Below, piece after piece: positions 35,101 through 50,100 of a stretch of DNA of 57,253 nt. Both the position numbers and the translations under genes were made by a program. The stretch comes from Temnopleurus reevesii. Its lineage: Eukaryota; Echinodermata; Echinoidea; Temnopleuroida; Temnopleuridae. The notes under the pieces were generated by a model that saw nothing but the letters and a program-made list of their open reading frames with translations, did no database searches and was not told the DNA's origin. The stretch is taken from the NCBI GenBank assembly GCA_036244855.1, contig BQKZ01000001.1, positions 184,782 to 242,034 on the forward strand, given 5' to 3'. Position 1 is the stretch's first letter. Every line of letters begins with the position of its first letter.

Positions 35101-38100
35101 AAATTACACTCATGTATTTGGTTTCCAAAATGGATTGAGCTAGGGATGCATAAAATTCCACATGTACGTGGTAGCACATCATTGATACTACCATTGCTAT
35201 TTCTACACACTACTCTCAAAGAATTTTTTTAATCTGATCCTTTGTAAAAGATTTTTCAAAAGTTAGACTGAACTAGTTCATATGGAAATATCTCTTTTTC
35301 CTAATTCTCTTCAAATTTTTGATATACAATGATCAATCTTACTCATCACGACGGCAACAAACTGTCGAGCTCTTTTCTTGTCTCCTACGACTAATGTATA
35401 GAGGATGCCGTCAGATGAGAATTCAAGCTGAATAGTCTGACTTCCTAGACCCACATGAATCTTCAGCAGGTCTTTCAGTGGGTGCTGAGTCTTCTTTACT
35501 AGCCAATCAGATGGACTGTCACTGTGGTAAAAGGGATAAAGATTTTTTTTAAAAGAATAATACCTATTGATGAAAATCAATCAGTATGATGGCTTCAAGT
35601 GACCCAACAGGAAAGCAAACTTTTGAATTCTCTATTAAACTTTTTATTATTGTGTTAACATTAAAGGAGAACTACACTCAGACATTAAATTGGTATCATT
35701 AAATGAAGAAAAATAAGATGAACAAACTCGGATAGTCCATTCAAAAGTTATGAATTTTCTCAGTTTTGATTTACACCCCTCATGGGCTCCTTAAATTGGC
35801 AAAGGTATAGGGACAAAATGGCTGCCAACATGGAGAACTCTCCAATCACTTTGTACACACAATTTCACATTTTTCTCTTTTTCACGAAAAGTAGACAAAT
35901 TTGTGTTTTTTCGGTTAGATATGTTATAGCCACATCAATTATGCAAGCATTCCAGAAAGAACGGTGTTGATTCCTAAATTGAAATATGATATTTATCCAT
36001 TTTCAATAAAATTATATACAAATTGAATGAGGAGTTCTCCATGTATGACATCACAGATTATGCTCATTGGCTATAAGTTGCCAATTCAAGGATGCCCAGC
36101 ACATGTGGTGTGGAAAGGATAACTTTGAAAATTCATGATTTTTTAACCGATTATCCGATTTTGCTCAAATATTCAGTTTGTTCATCTGATTTTTCTTCAT
36201 TTATTGACGATACATTATTGTCTGGGTGTAATTCCCCTTTAAACATTGAGAGAAATGATATTCTGTATTTTTTCAAACCTATTTCTTTTGATTATTTTTT
36301 ATTTTCGTGTGCAATTTATGTCTCTTCAAAGGACCTTCATTTGCTGCATACAACCATACATTGAAAGTCGGTAGAAAGATGTTTAATAATGCTGTAATTA
36401 ATATTATTGTTTAATTGGATGTTGTACTGGAATCTTTGTTAATACTTTGTTTCTAATAGGAAATCAATCTTTCAGTTTCATTAATACTGGTTTTTAAGCA
36501 GAGAAAAAAGTTTCTTGATATGATTCAAAAGCATTTACCTCTCCTCTTTTGTAATCTTCATGATATGGATATTTGCTGTCGAAACAACCATCACACCATC
36601 AAAGCTAAGCTTCTTACTAAACTGGAAAACATTGCCCTGTTAATTGAAATAAAAAATAAAAATTAGTGAAATAAAAATACACAGAATTAAAAACATACTT
36701 TTAACTAATAGTTAAAAATCTTTTTCATATGAACCGAATATGAAATTACTTGGCAGCTCAATAATGGCTGATAATACAGTACATCAAGAAGTACCAAACA
36801 CTGCTATTCAAATTCAGATTCAAATTCATTCAAATTAATAAATGCAATCTCAAACATGGTTTCAAAGTTCTCAAGAAAACACAAGTCTATGCAGACTAAG
36901 TCAGAAGCAAATATATGTCATGAATAACTAAAAAGTGAATGACTACACAAACGTTAGTATGAGAAAATCAAACTTTTTGATAGGGATGAGTTGGATACAA
37001 TGTATATTAATTAATTTCATCTTATTCTTACAATAAACTTTGCATACCTTCAATAAGCAGGTAAATTCTTCATCATTCCCAAACACTGACATAGAGAAGT
37101 AGAGCTTGAGCCTATGATCTACACTACAGCAATCCTCCTCAGCTGTGGCAAGCATGGATGTCTCAACATTCACAGAGTTGATAGAATGAGATGGAGAAGA
37201 CTGTACTGTTCTCTTTATCGTAGAATGATTGATAACACTGTCATTTACATGACCACTTCCATTCACTTCAGCTGCACTGTCTGAACCAGAGTTTGATTTA
37301 TAGATTGCATCATGCTCATTAGAACTGAGAAAACTTTTGTGATCATCCGATGAATTATCCTGTTTTCTAAGGACAAGCGGACTTTCAACAGCAGCCTGAG
37401 TGTGAGTATTACCATGGTGATGGCCCTCAAACACACTGTCTGGTGTCAAGCTAAGATTCCCAGCACTGGAGTTCCTTAGCATGGTAAGAGCACTGTTACT
37501 ACTCTGAACATCGGTTTCACTAATCACAGCTATATCACTCTCATTGCTATCCAAGCGTCCACAGCTGATCGTATCCACAGACACTGAATCCTTGTCAGTA
37601 TCCTGTATGTGATAGGCATTCCTATAATCCATATTATGATTAGATGCTGCTTCACAGCTATCCAACACTACAATGTCATCTTCACTGTATCTATGATCTA
37701 TCCTGGGATTAAACACATCATCACTTCCACCATGTTTAGTCCTACTATCAACCTGTTTGGCTGGTCCACCGTCACACTCATCAACAGGTTTCTTCACATT
37801 GCCATTGATCCGATGAGAAGGGGAGGTCTTGGAGGGGTCAAACCTTGGGTCTGAGTTCCTGTAATGGGAGTCAAAGGGGTTAGAGGTGACAAGCTGGATT
37901 GGAGTGGGTGGTCCTGATGCATCCATGCTTGATACACTCCCACCATCAGTAGGGCACAGGGAGTACCTGATGGGGGTAAAAACAAAGAGATGGTGATGAA
38001 CAAGAGAATACACATTCAACAAACACATATACAGTCAGTTCTGTATAATTATATTGACCATCTAAGGAAAATAGACCAGTGATCTTTTTAGATAAGTCCT

Positions 38101-41100
38101 ACAACAAGCATTTAAATGTACAGGTGATCATTATAGGTCTGCTCCTAACACAGGCTCAACTTTATAATGAATGTTTTGCAGAAATCCTACGGTATTGAAA
38201 TTAAAAAGGTATCAACTGAGAGAGAAAGTATTTTTTTTTCAAATTTCACAATATCATTTACTATGCATAAAGTATTGTTATATTTTGTACATGAAAATGA
38301 ACAAACATCTCAAAACATAGGACAAAAACAAATTTGGTAAAACTAGATAAGGAAATGTTACGAGAACAATACATGAACATTAAAACACTTGATATCAGAC
38401 ACAAATGTGTTTGGTTATATTGTGAGCTTATCAATTTGAAATATCTAGATCTTTATATGCATCTGTACCCTACCACGTTCTGAAATAATAGCATGAATTC
38501 CTAATAAAAGTTAATCCCCATTTGCGACATTATTTACTATTCGATAAAGTATCTTTATAGTGTGGTAGTAGAAGCCATGCCAATGGTGCTGCTGTTTTAG
38601 TAACCATGATTCTGAGATGAAATGTAATTTCTCCCACATAACAAACAAAACACAGAACATGAAGAAAAGGAAAGGAAAATGGTAGCACTACTATACCTTT
38701 GGGTAACATCACTTGGTTGTTCTGTGCTATTTGTGTCAGTTGAAAATATGAACAAAGATATGACAAAAATACTCCATCATTACAATTACTGTGAGTGATT
38801 AATTCATGCATGCATACATGCATGATGAGAAAAGGTTACAAGTGAACGAGAATAAAAAAAAAAAAAAGAAAGAGAAATAATGCCTCCGGCATCACCTTAC
38901 GGTGGCGGAGGCATAACAACAAACAAATCCCAATACATACATCCACTAAAAAAAAATCCTGAATTTTGTCCTTAAATGCTGTTCAATCAATTGCAAAAGT
39001 AAAACTGCAAAAAATTATAAACAGTTCTACAGCATCATGCATTTGGTTCATGCAACCTTACAGTATGTTCAGCTTGTTAGAGGAGAAGTATTATATAAGT
39101 TGAACAATATTAGTTATTTTTTTCGTGCAAAATGAATAAAAACTTCTATCTACAGTGTATCAGTATTAATATTGATTTGCCTTCTCGACAAAGGTTGCAA
39201 CAAGTACAAAGTCAGAGATTAAATCAAGATGTATACAAGAACATAATAGACTACTAAAGAAGGCATAGGACATACAAATAAACAAAACATAATTAACAGA
39301 GTAAAACATTGAAATTTGTGACAACTCATGCATAACTCAATAATAACATTTTAAAAAAAGTAAACATAAAAATTTCTTTAGGGAAATATAGAATCGCTAT
39401 TTTAATTCATGAGTTAGGTATCAGCTACTACATATCGGGTAAATAGCTGCTGAACTAAGTGGTATCTGTATATACTGTATAAGCCGAAATTTTTACTGAT
39501 TCTATTTTCACTAATTTCGCAACAATAAATTCATGAAAATTTCCACTCAGTATGACGCCCATAGACTTGTGTATAATAATTTTTCAAAAACGTGAAAATA
39601 ACAACCCGCTAATAGGTAAAATTGTCTGAAATGTGTGAATTGGCTAAAATTTATTCTAAAATATTGGCTTTAACGGTATCTATTGAATAGCATCATCCAT
39701 TACTAGTCATACTTCTTCCATGTCTAGTTTGATAAGGAATATATTTTATTAATCATTAAGATGATATTGCAAATAAAGCTATGTTCAATATTAATCTAAA
39801 AATGGATTTAGAAATATAATACAAGTATTACATAAATAAATTTTTTAATAATTAATGAAATTAAATTGAAAATATAGCTTTGTTCAATATCAATGTGATT
39901 TTTGTTCAATGTGATAACTATGATATGATCATTACATTGTGATGTGTATACTTCATACTTTCATGCCTGAGCTTTGACTATATCTGTGACAATCAAGTGA
40001 AGTGATTATAATAAGTAGTTACCTTTGTCTGAAGCCTGACTTGTTAGAAGTAAGTAATTCATTGAGTTTTTCTCTTGGATAGTTAGTGAGCTCTTCCACA
40101 GGATTGCTTGTAGATAAATCAATCTTGATACTTGGATCTGGCAACCTACAAAAGAACAACACATCACACTTAATACACCATGTAATTTTCAATCCCTGGG
40201 ATATGAAATAAAAATTCACCTAATTTAGCATTATACCATTTTCTTTGCAACATATACTTATATAATATTGACTGGCCTTGAGGAAGATACCACATATATT
40301 TCCCTCACGGCATCCATATTTTCCCGAGTCGAAGACGAGGGAAATATTGATCCAGTGAGGGAAATATTTGTGGTATCTCCCGAAAGAAAGGTCAGTCAAT
40401 ATTATTATTATTACCTGACGTGATTTAATGAAATGTTGGACTTACCTATAGGCAAAGTATGATCCAAAATATGAGCCAAAATACGATCCCCAAATCAGCG
40501 GTTGAATGCAAACACAGTCCACACACACGTACCGGCCTGGCTCGCTGCAATTTACTGCGCGCACTGGATATTCGCAAATCAGCTGCCCTGGGAACCCTGC
40601 ACAAAAAGCCCACACACACGTACCAGCCTAGCCTGGCTCGCTGCAATTCACTGCGCGCACTGGATATCCGCACTTCAGCTGCCCTGGCCCTTGTAACCGT
40701 GGAGACGTAGAGGGGAAATACCGTTGTTATTGACCGCCAATTTTGTACACAAACGCAATTGACATTGCGCGAAGAGGGTAATATCGTTGTTATTCCACTC
40801 TACAAAGCGATGAGGCATTGTGACGTAATCGATGTTGCGCAAGTCAATAGAGACAAATAAAATACGCGCTTATATCTTTTAGCCTCATCAGAGTTAATAT
40901 GAATGTATATAAAATTTGCTGTGTAATACATAACAAAAGAATATCTTGGTTTGTACCATTTGTATACATGACTAAACTTTTAATGACTGTTGCAAGGGCT
41001 GTGGTCATAAATAGCCACAAAATTCTGTTAAAGCCAAATTGCTAACATTGCCAAGACTCAAAATATAATTTAACTCATTCAGCATCTGCAATGTTCATTA

Positions 41101-44100
41101 ATCTAAAGATTGGTGCAAAACAGGAATCACCTGAAGTTTATAAGGTCATTGTTCCAGTATATTTAACACTGATAATTCATCAGCAACAATGCACTATGCA
41201 CGGATAAACATCTGCCGAGAGTTTTGGCGAATACAGAATGGTTGCTCCGCTATCCAAAAGCTAAATATGTAATTTGAAGATATCAAAAGGGTTGCATACA
41301 TTTGAATTAGCTTTTTGCAATGATTAAGCATTGTTAAATAATTCCTTTAAATGCATTATATTTGTGAACCAACCTGAAATCTGAGCTTGTCCCACTGTGT
41401 TGGGATGACAGTGATGAAGTCAAGGAACCATCTTTAGATGGAGACGGCATCAGATCTCTCATGATGGCTTGACTACGTGGACCATGAGCAGGACTAAGAT
41501 TAGTCTTGGTTCTATCCTTCTTAGGAGAAAGCTGGGATGGGGTTGATGAACCACTCTTTGTGTAGCTCCGATCAGAGGAGTTTGAGGAGAAAATATCTAT
41601 TGAGGGATCATGCAACTGCTTCACACTGGTCAATGGTGTTACTACATCAGCATTCGAATCTCTGTAAACACAGACACACAAAAAAGAGAGAACGTTTACA
41701 AATGTTTACAAACATAATATACCCATTCATTGCTTGACTGGTTAAATCATTTTGTGAATTCTGGGGCAATGAAAATTTTGGTAAAGGCATTTATACAAAA
41801 GTACATTGATACAACTTTGCTTCAAACCAAGATTTATTTATTTCCTAGACAAAATGGTCAAACTTCTGAACAATATGTTATACTATTGTAAAATTTATCA
41901 ATATTACAGCGTACAAAACACATCTTTATGAACTGAAATGGGAAATTCCATGGCTATTGCATGCAATGCTGCTCTATAAATGGTTAGTACAAAAACGTGT
42001 GGATCAATTCAACAAATTCATAAATGATTTCAAATTGTGTGATGCTCTATGACAAGTTCAATGACATGATTGACAAGATGTAAAATAAAAGACTTCCTAT
42101 TTTCAAACCTTTTTTGTTTCCATGGAGATGATGCTGCCATGGGCATAATTGTAAGGTCAACTGAAGCGAGTGACCCAACAGGTGTGTTGACCTCTGACTT
42201 TCTTGGGTCATCGATCTCCAATAACAGGTTACTACCACAGCTGGGACACGTCAACACTTCACTCACAGACTCAAAATCTGAGGAAAAGAAATAAAAACCG
42301 CTAGTCTTTAATGTGACATGGGACATGAACAGTTCATAATGGTGGAAGCCCATCATTGGGACAATCGATTTTATTCAACTCAACTGCATTGTCTTTTATT
42401 TTGATTTGGGTTGCGTTGTTTGAAAGGGGCCCATAAGTTTTCATTCCGCTCATATACTTCATACATTTTTGTTTTGCTTCAGGCTACTGGGAAGTCAATC
42501 TTACATCTCTAATATAATGGTAACGAGTTTCAGACAGATGGACAGATGTAACATAATGCCTCCTGTGGAGGCATAAATCAATTTCTTGTACGAAGGCTTG
42601 CAGCTCATCATGGCAAAATTTCATGGAATTTGAGTCGGGTGATAAATAAACCCATCTACTCACCACTCCCACTCTCTTCTTCAGATGTCCATGTACCAGT
42701 CTTCTTAGGTTTCTTCTCAACTCTCTTCTTAGCTAGGTCCTTGGGGAACTCAGACATACACTTCAAACATTGCAGGAAGATCCTGGTCTTACGAGCCTCA
42801 TTCTGGACTATCATTGGTTCCAGGATTTGGATAAGAGTCTGATGGAGCGAATGGATGTAACATTTATATCACTACACATAGATAGTCAACTATTTTCTGA
42901 AAATGATAACACTGCATATTTATTCTCATTTGTTAACACAGAAATTCATTTTACATCAGGTACTTTCTAAGACAAGCTTTTCCTGATTTCAATCGCCAAA
43001 TTAGTGGAAGTATGATAAACATCTATCCAGGAGCTGGGTTCATATGCTGACAAGGGTAAATAATACACCTACCTACCTACCAGGTCGGCTAAACTGCCGA
43101 GACAAATAAATAATACAAATGTTCCCTATTATCAAACAGAATTGTAACATATTATCAAATGCATTTAAAAGGATTTATGTATCCCACAGTTTCAAAGATA
43201 TGCCTATAGAATACAAATTGAATGTTTCAAAGTATACAATTCAACAACCAATCATACAAAATAACTATAAACTTATGTACTATAATAAGATCTAGTTATG
43301 TTCTGGTTCACAAAGTCATATACCTACTTCACATGTATGTATATCTTCCATGACATACTCTCTCTTGCGGCGTTCCTTGTTGATGTAGTCAAATGAAAGC
43401 TTCACAACGGGTAACTCAACTGGAGCATTACTGAATTCATCAAGCATTCTCTCTATTGACATAGTCATTCTGAAAACAAAAGTGAAAATAAGAGGGGTAA
43501 GAGGATTATCAATATTCTCTATCAATTCACATAGCGATTCTGAAATTAAAATCAAAATTGGAGTAGTTGAAGCACAGAGAGTCAAATAGTAGCTCTACAC
43601 AAATAGCTCTATACTAGAGCATTGCTGAATTCATCGAGCTATGCGTCTTGTTCAGGAGAGTGGTTGTCAGTTTCATTAAGTAATCTTAAATCATATATAT
43701 TCATTGTTTGATGATTAACATCTGTTGCCACTCAAAGGCCTTTTTAGGATGACCGTGTCTACACAGAACTGATATCCATGAACACATTTATCATTCCCCA
43801 AAACACACAAATGAGAATCATAATTCCCAATTAATCTCACCCTTTTAGACTTTTGGTTTCCAGTCTCTGGGCCACATTGCCAAAGAGATTCTTCTCCTCA
43901 ATAAAGGTTTCCTTGACAGTTACAAAGAGCTGCACCGGAGGCTCAGTCTTGTGGAGCCTGATCAGTAAAGGACCGCACAGGTCTACAGCATCTAAAACAA
44001 AAGAAATATCTGATTTATAAGACTCAGTGTTGGTTATAACTTTGCTTAGGATATTAAAAATTCTTCAACTCTTATATGCGGTGGTGTAATGATGCCAAGA

Positions 44101-47100
44101 AAGTTACCATTTCAGACAAGTTGCCACCGATTGTAAGATATGTGCAACTATCCAAGAATAGATACCTTTTATGAGCACATTTGTATTATTCGTATCATTG
44201 AAATATACATGCATTAATAAAGTGGAATAAAGTGGTTTGTCAATAACAAAAATACATTTTTGTAGGTGTAACTGCAATGATCTTGATCATTCAATATAAA
44301 ATAATTGTTTCATTGCGTTGTCAGATGGAAATAACCAGAGAATTTGACTAACAAGAACCAATCAGTTATTTTGTAGAAATATATGTATACATACAGCATA
44401 TGATGAAGCATAGTTCAACTACAACCTGAAACACAACCTAAAGCCTTAAACACAACCATAAACATAACTATAATATTCGGTAAATTGATTAAATGCATCA
44501 TAGCTTCCCCCTCACCTAAAATTAAAAAATAACAATGATTTCCTGACTGGGGTGACAGTTAAGGAACCATGCACAAATTCTTACCATCTTCCTCTTCCTG
44601 CTCATCATCTTTCAAATCACCATCTTGGATTCTGATTTGTAGCTCTGATTCCTGCCTCATCAACAAGTCAAACTGTTCTGAGGATTTACTCTCCATCGTG
44701 TCTGTCTCTTCATTCTGACCTTCGACCCCATCAGAGGACATCATCCCTGCACTCTCCTCACTTGGAATGTACGTTTTCACCATCTCCTTCTCAACCACTA
44801 ACACCGGTCCAACTTCCTTTCCATTTGGTATAACATGGACATCTGCCTCTACCCTTGTTCTGGTCCCATCCTGATCAGGCAAATCGTTCTTGTTAGCATC
44901 ATCTTGCTTGGTTATTTCAGCACTGGATGGAGGTGGCTTGGACTCCACAGGGTCCTTTGAGAGGCGTTCATATGGGTTGTGGAGGGCTAGAAGCCAATCC
45001 TTGCCATGCATCTGTCTCATATTCTCAATCTCTTGCTTTGCATCTGTGCCAGGTGTGGTATTACGGCTCGATGATGATTTAGCTGACGAGGGAGATAAGA
45101 CAATAACATATACACACACAGGTTTGAATTATAAAATCAAACTCAAAAGTGATTTACACTATCAGAATTCATTGAAAAATATAAAACCCTCTGTTTACTT
45201 TTACCTGAATTTTTTTTTTTTAAATAGTACTCTAATAATACAGTGCAATGAAAAATGCAATTTATATTGCACCAAAATCACTCTGTGCTCAAGGCACATT
45301 CAAGAAATAAGAATTTTAATTCATGTCAAGAGATATGATAAAGATAAGAATGAAATTGGGACATTCCTGAGTTTCCTCCACACTAAAAAGCATAGATTTC
45401 TCCCACAATAGAGTAAGTTGTAAAATGGAACTTTGGGGTTTCATGCCCTTTATATAGGAACAGTTCAGAAACATAAATTTCTAGAATATGAATAAATCCA
45501 TTCAATAGGACTATGAAATATGGGATTACTTTTCAAAAATATGAAAAGTTTATAACATGTAGAGAAATTTCGGCTCTCACATAACATGCATGCCTAGTAT
45601 TTAAAACTAGAGGGCCATATTCTCTGCGAGTCTGCTCCTAAGAATAGCTCATAATGGAAGACGTAACTGAACATACCACTGATGTCTGATATACGCTGCC
45701 TTGCTCTCTGTCTCTGATCCTCGGACTGCTCACTAATAGATGCATTCCTCACCTTGGTAGATAACCTTTTCACCCGAGACTTTCTCTTCTTATGACTTGA
45801 CTCCAGGTCCACAGATTCATCCAAGTTATCATAAGACATCTCAGAGCGAAGGGATGCTGAGAAGTTATCAGAGAGATAATCTGGTCGCATAGGTCTTACA
45901 ATGCTCTTTGTTGGTACAATCTGTAAAGGAGACAAGGAGAATTTTCCATTTTGGCAATGATATGCTTTTGTGCCATACAGATAACGCTTATTCGAAAGCA
46001 ATGAAAACTGCCAATAATAATAATAATAATAATAGATGTGACTTATAGTGCGCCGAATACATCCTGCTGGATGTTCAAGGTGCAGGTGCCAATGTAATGG
46101 CACTACTTTTGATCAAATGATGTATAAAATAAATTTCATTTCTCATGCAATTTCAAGTTCCATTTGTAGTGTATTTTCTGTTACAATATCATACGGGCTC
46201 TCATGAGTTGATTTGGCAAATTGTAACGTCTAGTACTGATAAGTACATGATACCTACTGATTTGGTAAGTTTTCTGCACAAACATGAACATGAAATAATA
46301 TTTGAAAATTTTTATTTTCAAGAATAAATACTATTTACAACTCACCTTGATCTCTGCCTTGGTCAAAGGAATGTCATCTATGAAAGTCTGAAAATAAAAA
46401 GAAAGAAAAAATAAAGTAAATCACATCAAAGAGTACCTGAGGTAAAAATGAATCATGAGTCATGTCAAACTACTTAAGATTAACTCTAAATCAACTTCTC
46501 CAACAAGGTAGATTAAAAGCAAGTTTATGATCAATGCATGGAGCTCAACTCCAGCATTAAGGTCAGTCCAAGGTTTTTTTTTATTGCATGCACATTCTTT
46601 TCCGTGCACAACCCATTACTTCACTGTGTGAGCTTGTCTTCATCCAATTTATCTTCAGATTTATCACGAGAAACATCGAGGTGTAAAATTTAAATCTTTT
46701 AAAAACTAAATGAATAAGTAAGGTATTTAGGTGAGTTAATTCTACTCAAAATAAGATCATTTGATGTAGAATTTGACAGAGTCAAATGCTTTACAATTTC
46801 AAGTATGATTGTAAGAATGAAAAAAGAAAGATAGATGGCTAACAACTTGATTATGATATCAACAATTTAAGTTCATCACAAAGTTGACTGAGATTGTAGA
46901 CAGTGACATGTCTTACTCTGCATTTCAAAATGTAATGGACTGACATAAGATTTGACACATATTCTGTATGTGACATACCAGTAGCTGTGCTGCCTCAGGT
47001 GCTAAGTATCGTGCAATCATCATTCTCCATTTGCCTTGGAAGGTGAAAGGATTCCCATCAAAATGCATCTGAAAAAAAAAATAACAGAGGAAAAATAAAA

Positions 47101-50100
47101 TCTGTTGAAAAAAAAAACAATATGAAAGTCTTATCATTTATCTACATCAGCAAGTGTATTGTCTTTTAAAACATACAACACATAAAACTAATCTCCAATA
47201 ATATCCATCAACTCTCAAGTATGACCCTGCTAACAATAATATAATCTTTATTCAATTTACCCTTACAGAATCAAAACAAATTTTACTGAAGAAGCTCAAT
47301 ACAAAGAAAAGGGCTGTACAATACTAGATTTGTGCCAATATACACTTAATAATTAGGGGTCCACACAACTCAACCTGATATCACACTATCTCTATGAGAT
47401 CATACTTCTAAGAGATCTCCCCGTTCTTCAAAGGGGCAAGTTGTCCCGGATCTAATCCTTACAGTATATGCTAATGTGAATTTTTTTTAATTTGAATTGA
47501 ATTAATTTATTTCCTTTTTTCATATACATTTCATATACATTTCAATGATACCACTCTTATGTCTGATAAAGCAAACCTACCTTTCTGAGTCTATGTAGAT
47601 AACCCAAAGAGAAGAGTTCAGAGGAGTCAAAGATAGCGTTCTTGGCAAGGTCTAGGGTTCCAAGCTCTTCCAAGTACTCAACACCAGATAGACTTTCTAT
47701 GTTGTTTCCTCGTAGCAGTAACGTTTGAAGATTAGTTGGGATGAACTCTCCCAGAGAAGGAACCCGGGTTAGTTGGTTGAAACTCAAGTTGAGATGAATG
47801 ATCTCGGGTAGACTCTGCAACATGAAAGGGGAAAGGAATTAGTTTTCTTTATTTGCTCCGTAAGCATTATGTGTGCAAAAATACATTTAACATTTTACAA
47901 ACATTTCACACAATCAAATCCTTTGTTTTCTAAACAAAGGAAGAACAATGTATATCACTGAAATTTAATCTCATTTTATAATGACAATAGACAGTTACTT
48001 GGGAATTTATATTTTCAAAATAAATTACTAAACATCCTTTAATGATTGAGGTCTTAATTGATCTATAAAACAGATGACAAAATAATGAATTGAATATTTT
48101 CAATCATCAACTAAATGATTAATATGATGTGCATACTTTATAGTGAATCTTATCCAGATGAATGCATGCCAAATCAAATAATCCCGATAATACAGAAAGA
48201 TTAGATTTATCACCTAACCAGAATCCAAAATAACCTTGAAAAAGCAATGTTCCATTATTGATAAACAACATTCTATTGTAGGCTTCAGTAATCAAGGAAA
48301 CCACAATGATATGGTTGATATACATGTACAAATATGCCATGAATACTTTTTAACTGCATTTGAGAAGACATAGTTTCATTGCTTATGAATCAATACAACA
48401 ATGAACATTTTTAGTGACTTGATAAAAAGAATAATCACAGAGCAAACAATAGATGTTACAATTTTCATGATAAACAAATGGAATAAATCTTGACATTAAA
48501 CATAGTGTGGAATAAAATCAATATGGGCAGGAAGAAGATACCTCAAAATAATCCCTGGTATGTCTGACATTGTTATGGCTCAGGTCCAGTGCTTTAAGGG
48601 CAGGAAGGAAACGCTGTATGAAAAGAAAAATAAAGGTATTAGTTACATGTACCAGACAAAGCAGTATAAACCATAACAAGTTATCATAAATATTCCCTAT
48701 TCCAAAATAATGAACTTCTGTATCATTTCCATGAACTCACTCTAATACAATGAGAAAACCCAGAATAGGGAATCCAGCTGCATAGTGTAACCCTAGACTG
48801 CTAAGTTTTTATGAAAGTGTCGAGTATTGTGTGATCAACTTGTCCACCAGAGTAGACAGAAGCTAGCAAGTGTAAATGAGTTAAGAGTTAAAGGATCAAG
48901 TAGCTAATTACAAGAGCGTTGTTCTCTGACTATGAATAAGAGAACAAACTTTTCATTCCACTTTTACGAACATCATACCAATATGGATTGATGTTTAATA
49001 ATAAAAATAACAAATGCAATTTATATAGAGCACATATCTATTCTGCTGAGTGCTCAAGGAGCTTTGCATAATTATAATTTGTTTGAGATGGATCTGAAAT
49101 ACCTACCAGTGATTCATCTAATGCATCTATGTAGTTGTGACTGAGATTGAGAGTGTGTAATACAGGCCAGTCTTGTTCTTCTGCTTTGTCTCCACCACAT
49201 CCGACTAACAGCATCTAGATTGAAATTGACATCAGTTAATAAAGACGAAATAGTAACTTTCTATATTTCTTTAACTGTCGGGAATTGCTCATTCAAAAGA
49301 CAGTGTATATAAAGAAGAATTTCATTTTCATTTCATTTCATGTTCTTTTAGCAAAAACATTATATACCAACACATCTTGTCACTCTATCACAAATCCAAA
49401 TTAAAATTTAGCAAAGTATAACCTGGAAATGGTTACATTTTATTGGGAGATTTGTAGAAACTTTCTTAAATTTCCTGCATCTCAAATTGCAGAGTATAAT
49501 TTTAGTTTTCACATTTGAATAGCAGTTTTAGACATTGAGGAAACATTTCTCACACTTAACTGTACAGTTCTATGAGAAAAAAGTTGGTAAACAAAACATC
49601 TTTTGTGTAGTAATCATGCTAAATTGGATAGAAAATTGCGATGCGATACTAAGAGAATTATTCCCTGTATTGCACAAATGTTCAATCTTAATGTCAAAAT
49701 GTCTCACCTGTAATGAATGAACACATCTAGAACAGATGAGTACCCTGAGCTGTGATCTCAGAGAGCTAAGACCAACAAGGAAATGAACTGGTACTCGCTT
49801 CACCTCCAACACTGTCAAGGCATGGAATCGGGATACATCTACTGCTCCCTTTAGAGTAGCATTCTCATGCAGCAACTGCCATATAAAATGGTATAAAAGC
49901 ATATCAAATAGCCAAAAATTTTGTAATCAATGTTCTTTGGTAACCTGTCTTGACAAATCAAGTGGTATTTGAGATGTGTATCCATGTGAATAAAATATTG
50001 TTATGGAACATTGTTTGGAAGTCTTGAATAACTGTGAATACAAGATAAACTTAATTTTTGTTTAAAAAAACATGAGGAAAGCAATATTTTTGATGGATTC

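Noticed and set aside
37609..37854. 81-codon plus-strand frame
   Set aside because: Antisense shadow of STK11IP exon 17.
44890..45411. 173-codon plus-strand open frame
   Set aside because: It is antisense to STK11IP exon 10 and its upstream intron; the minus-strand reading is supported by similarity and splice phase.
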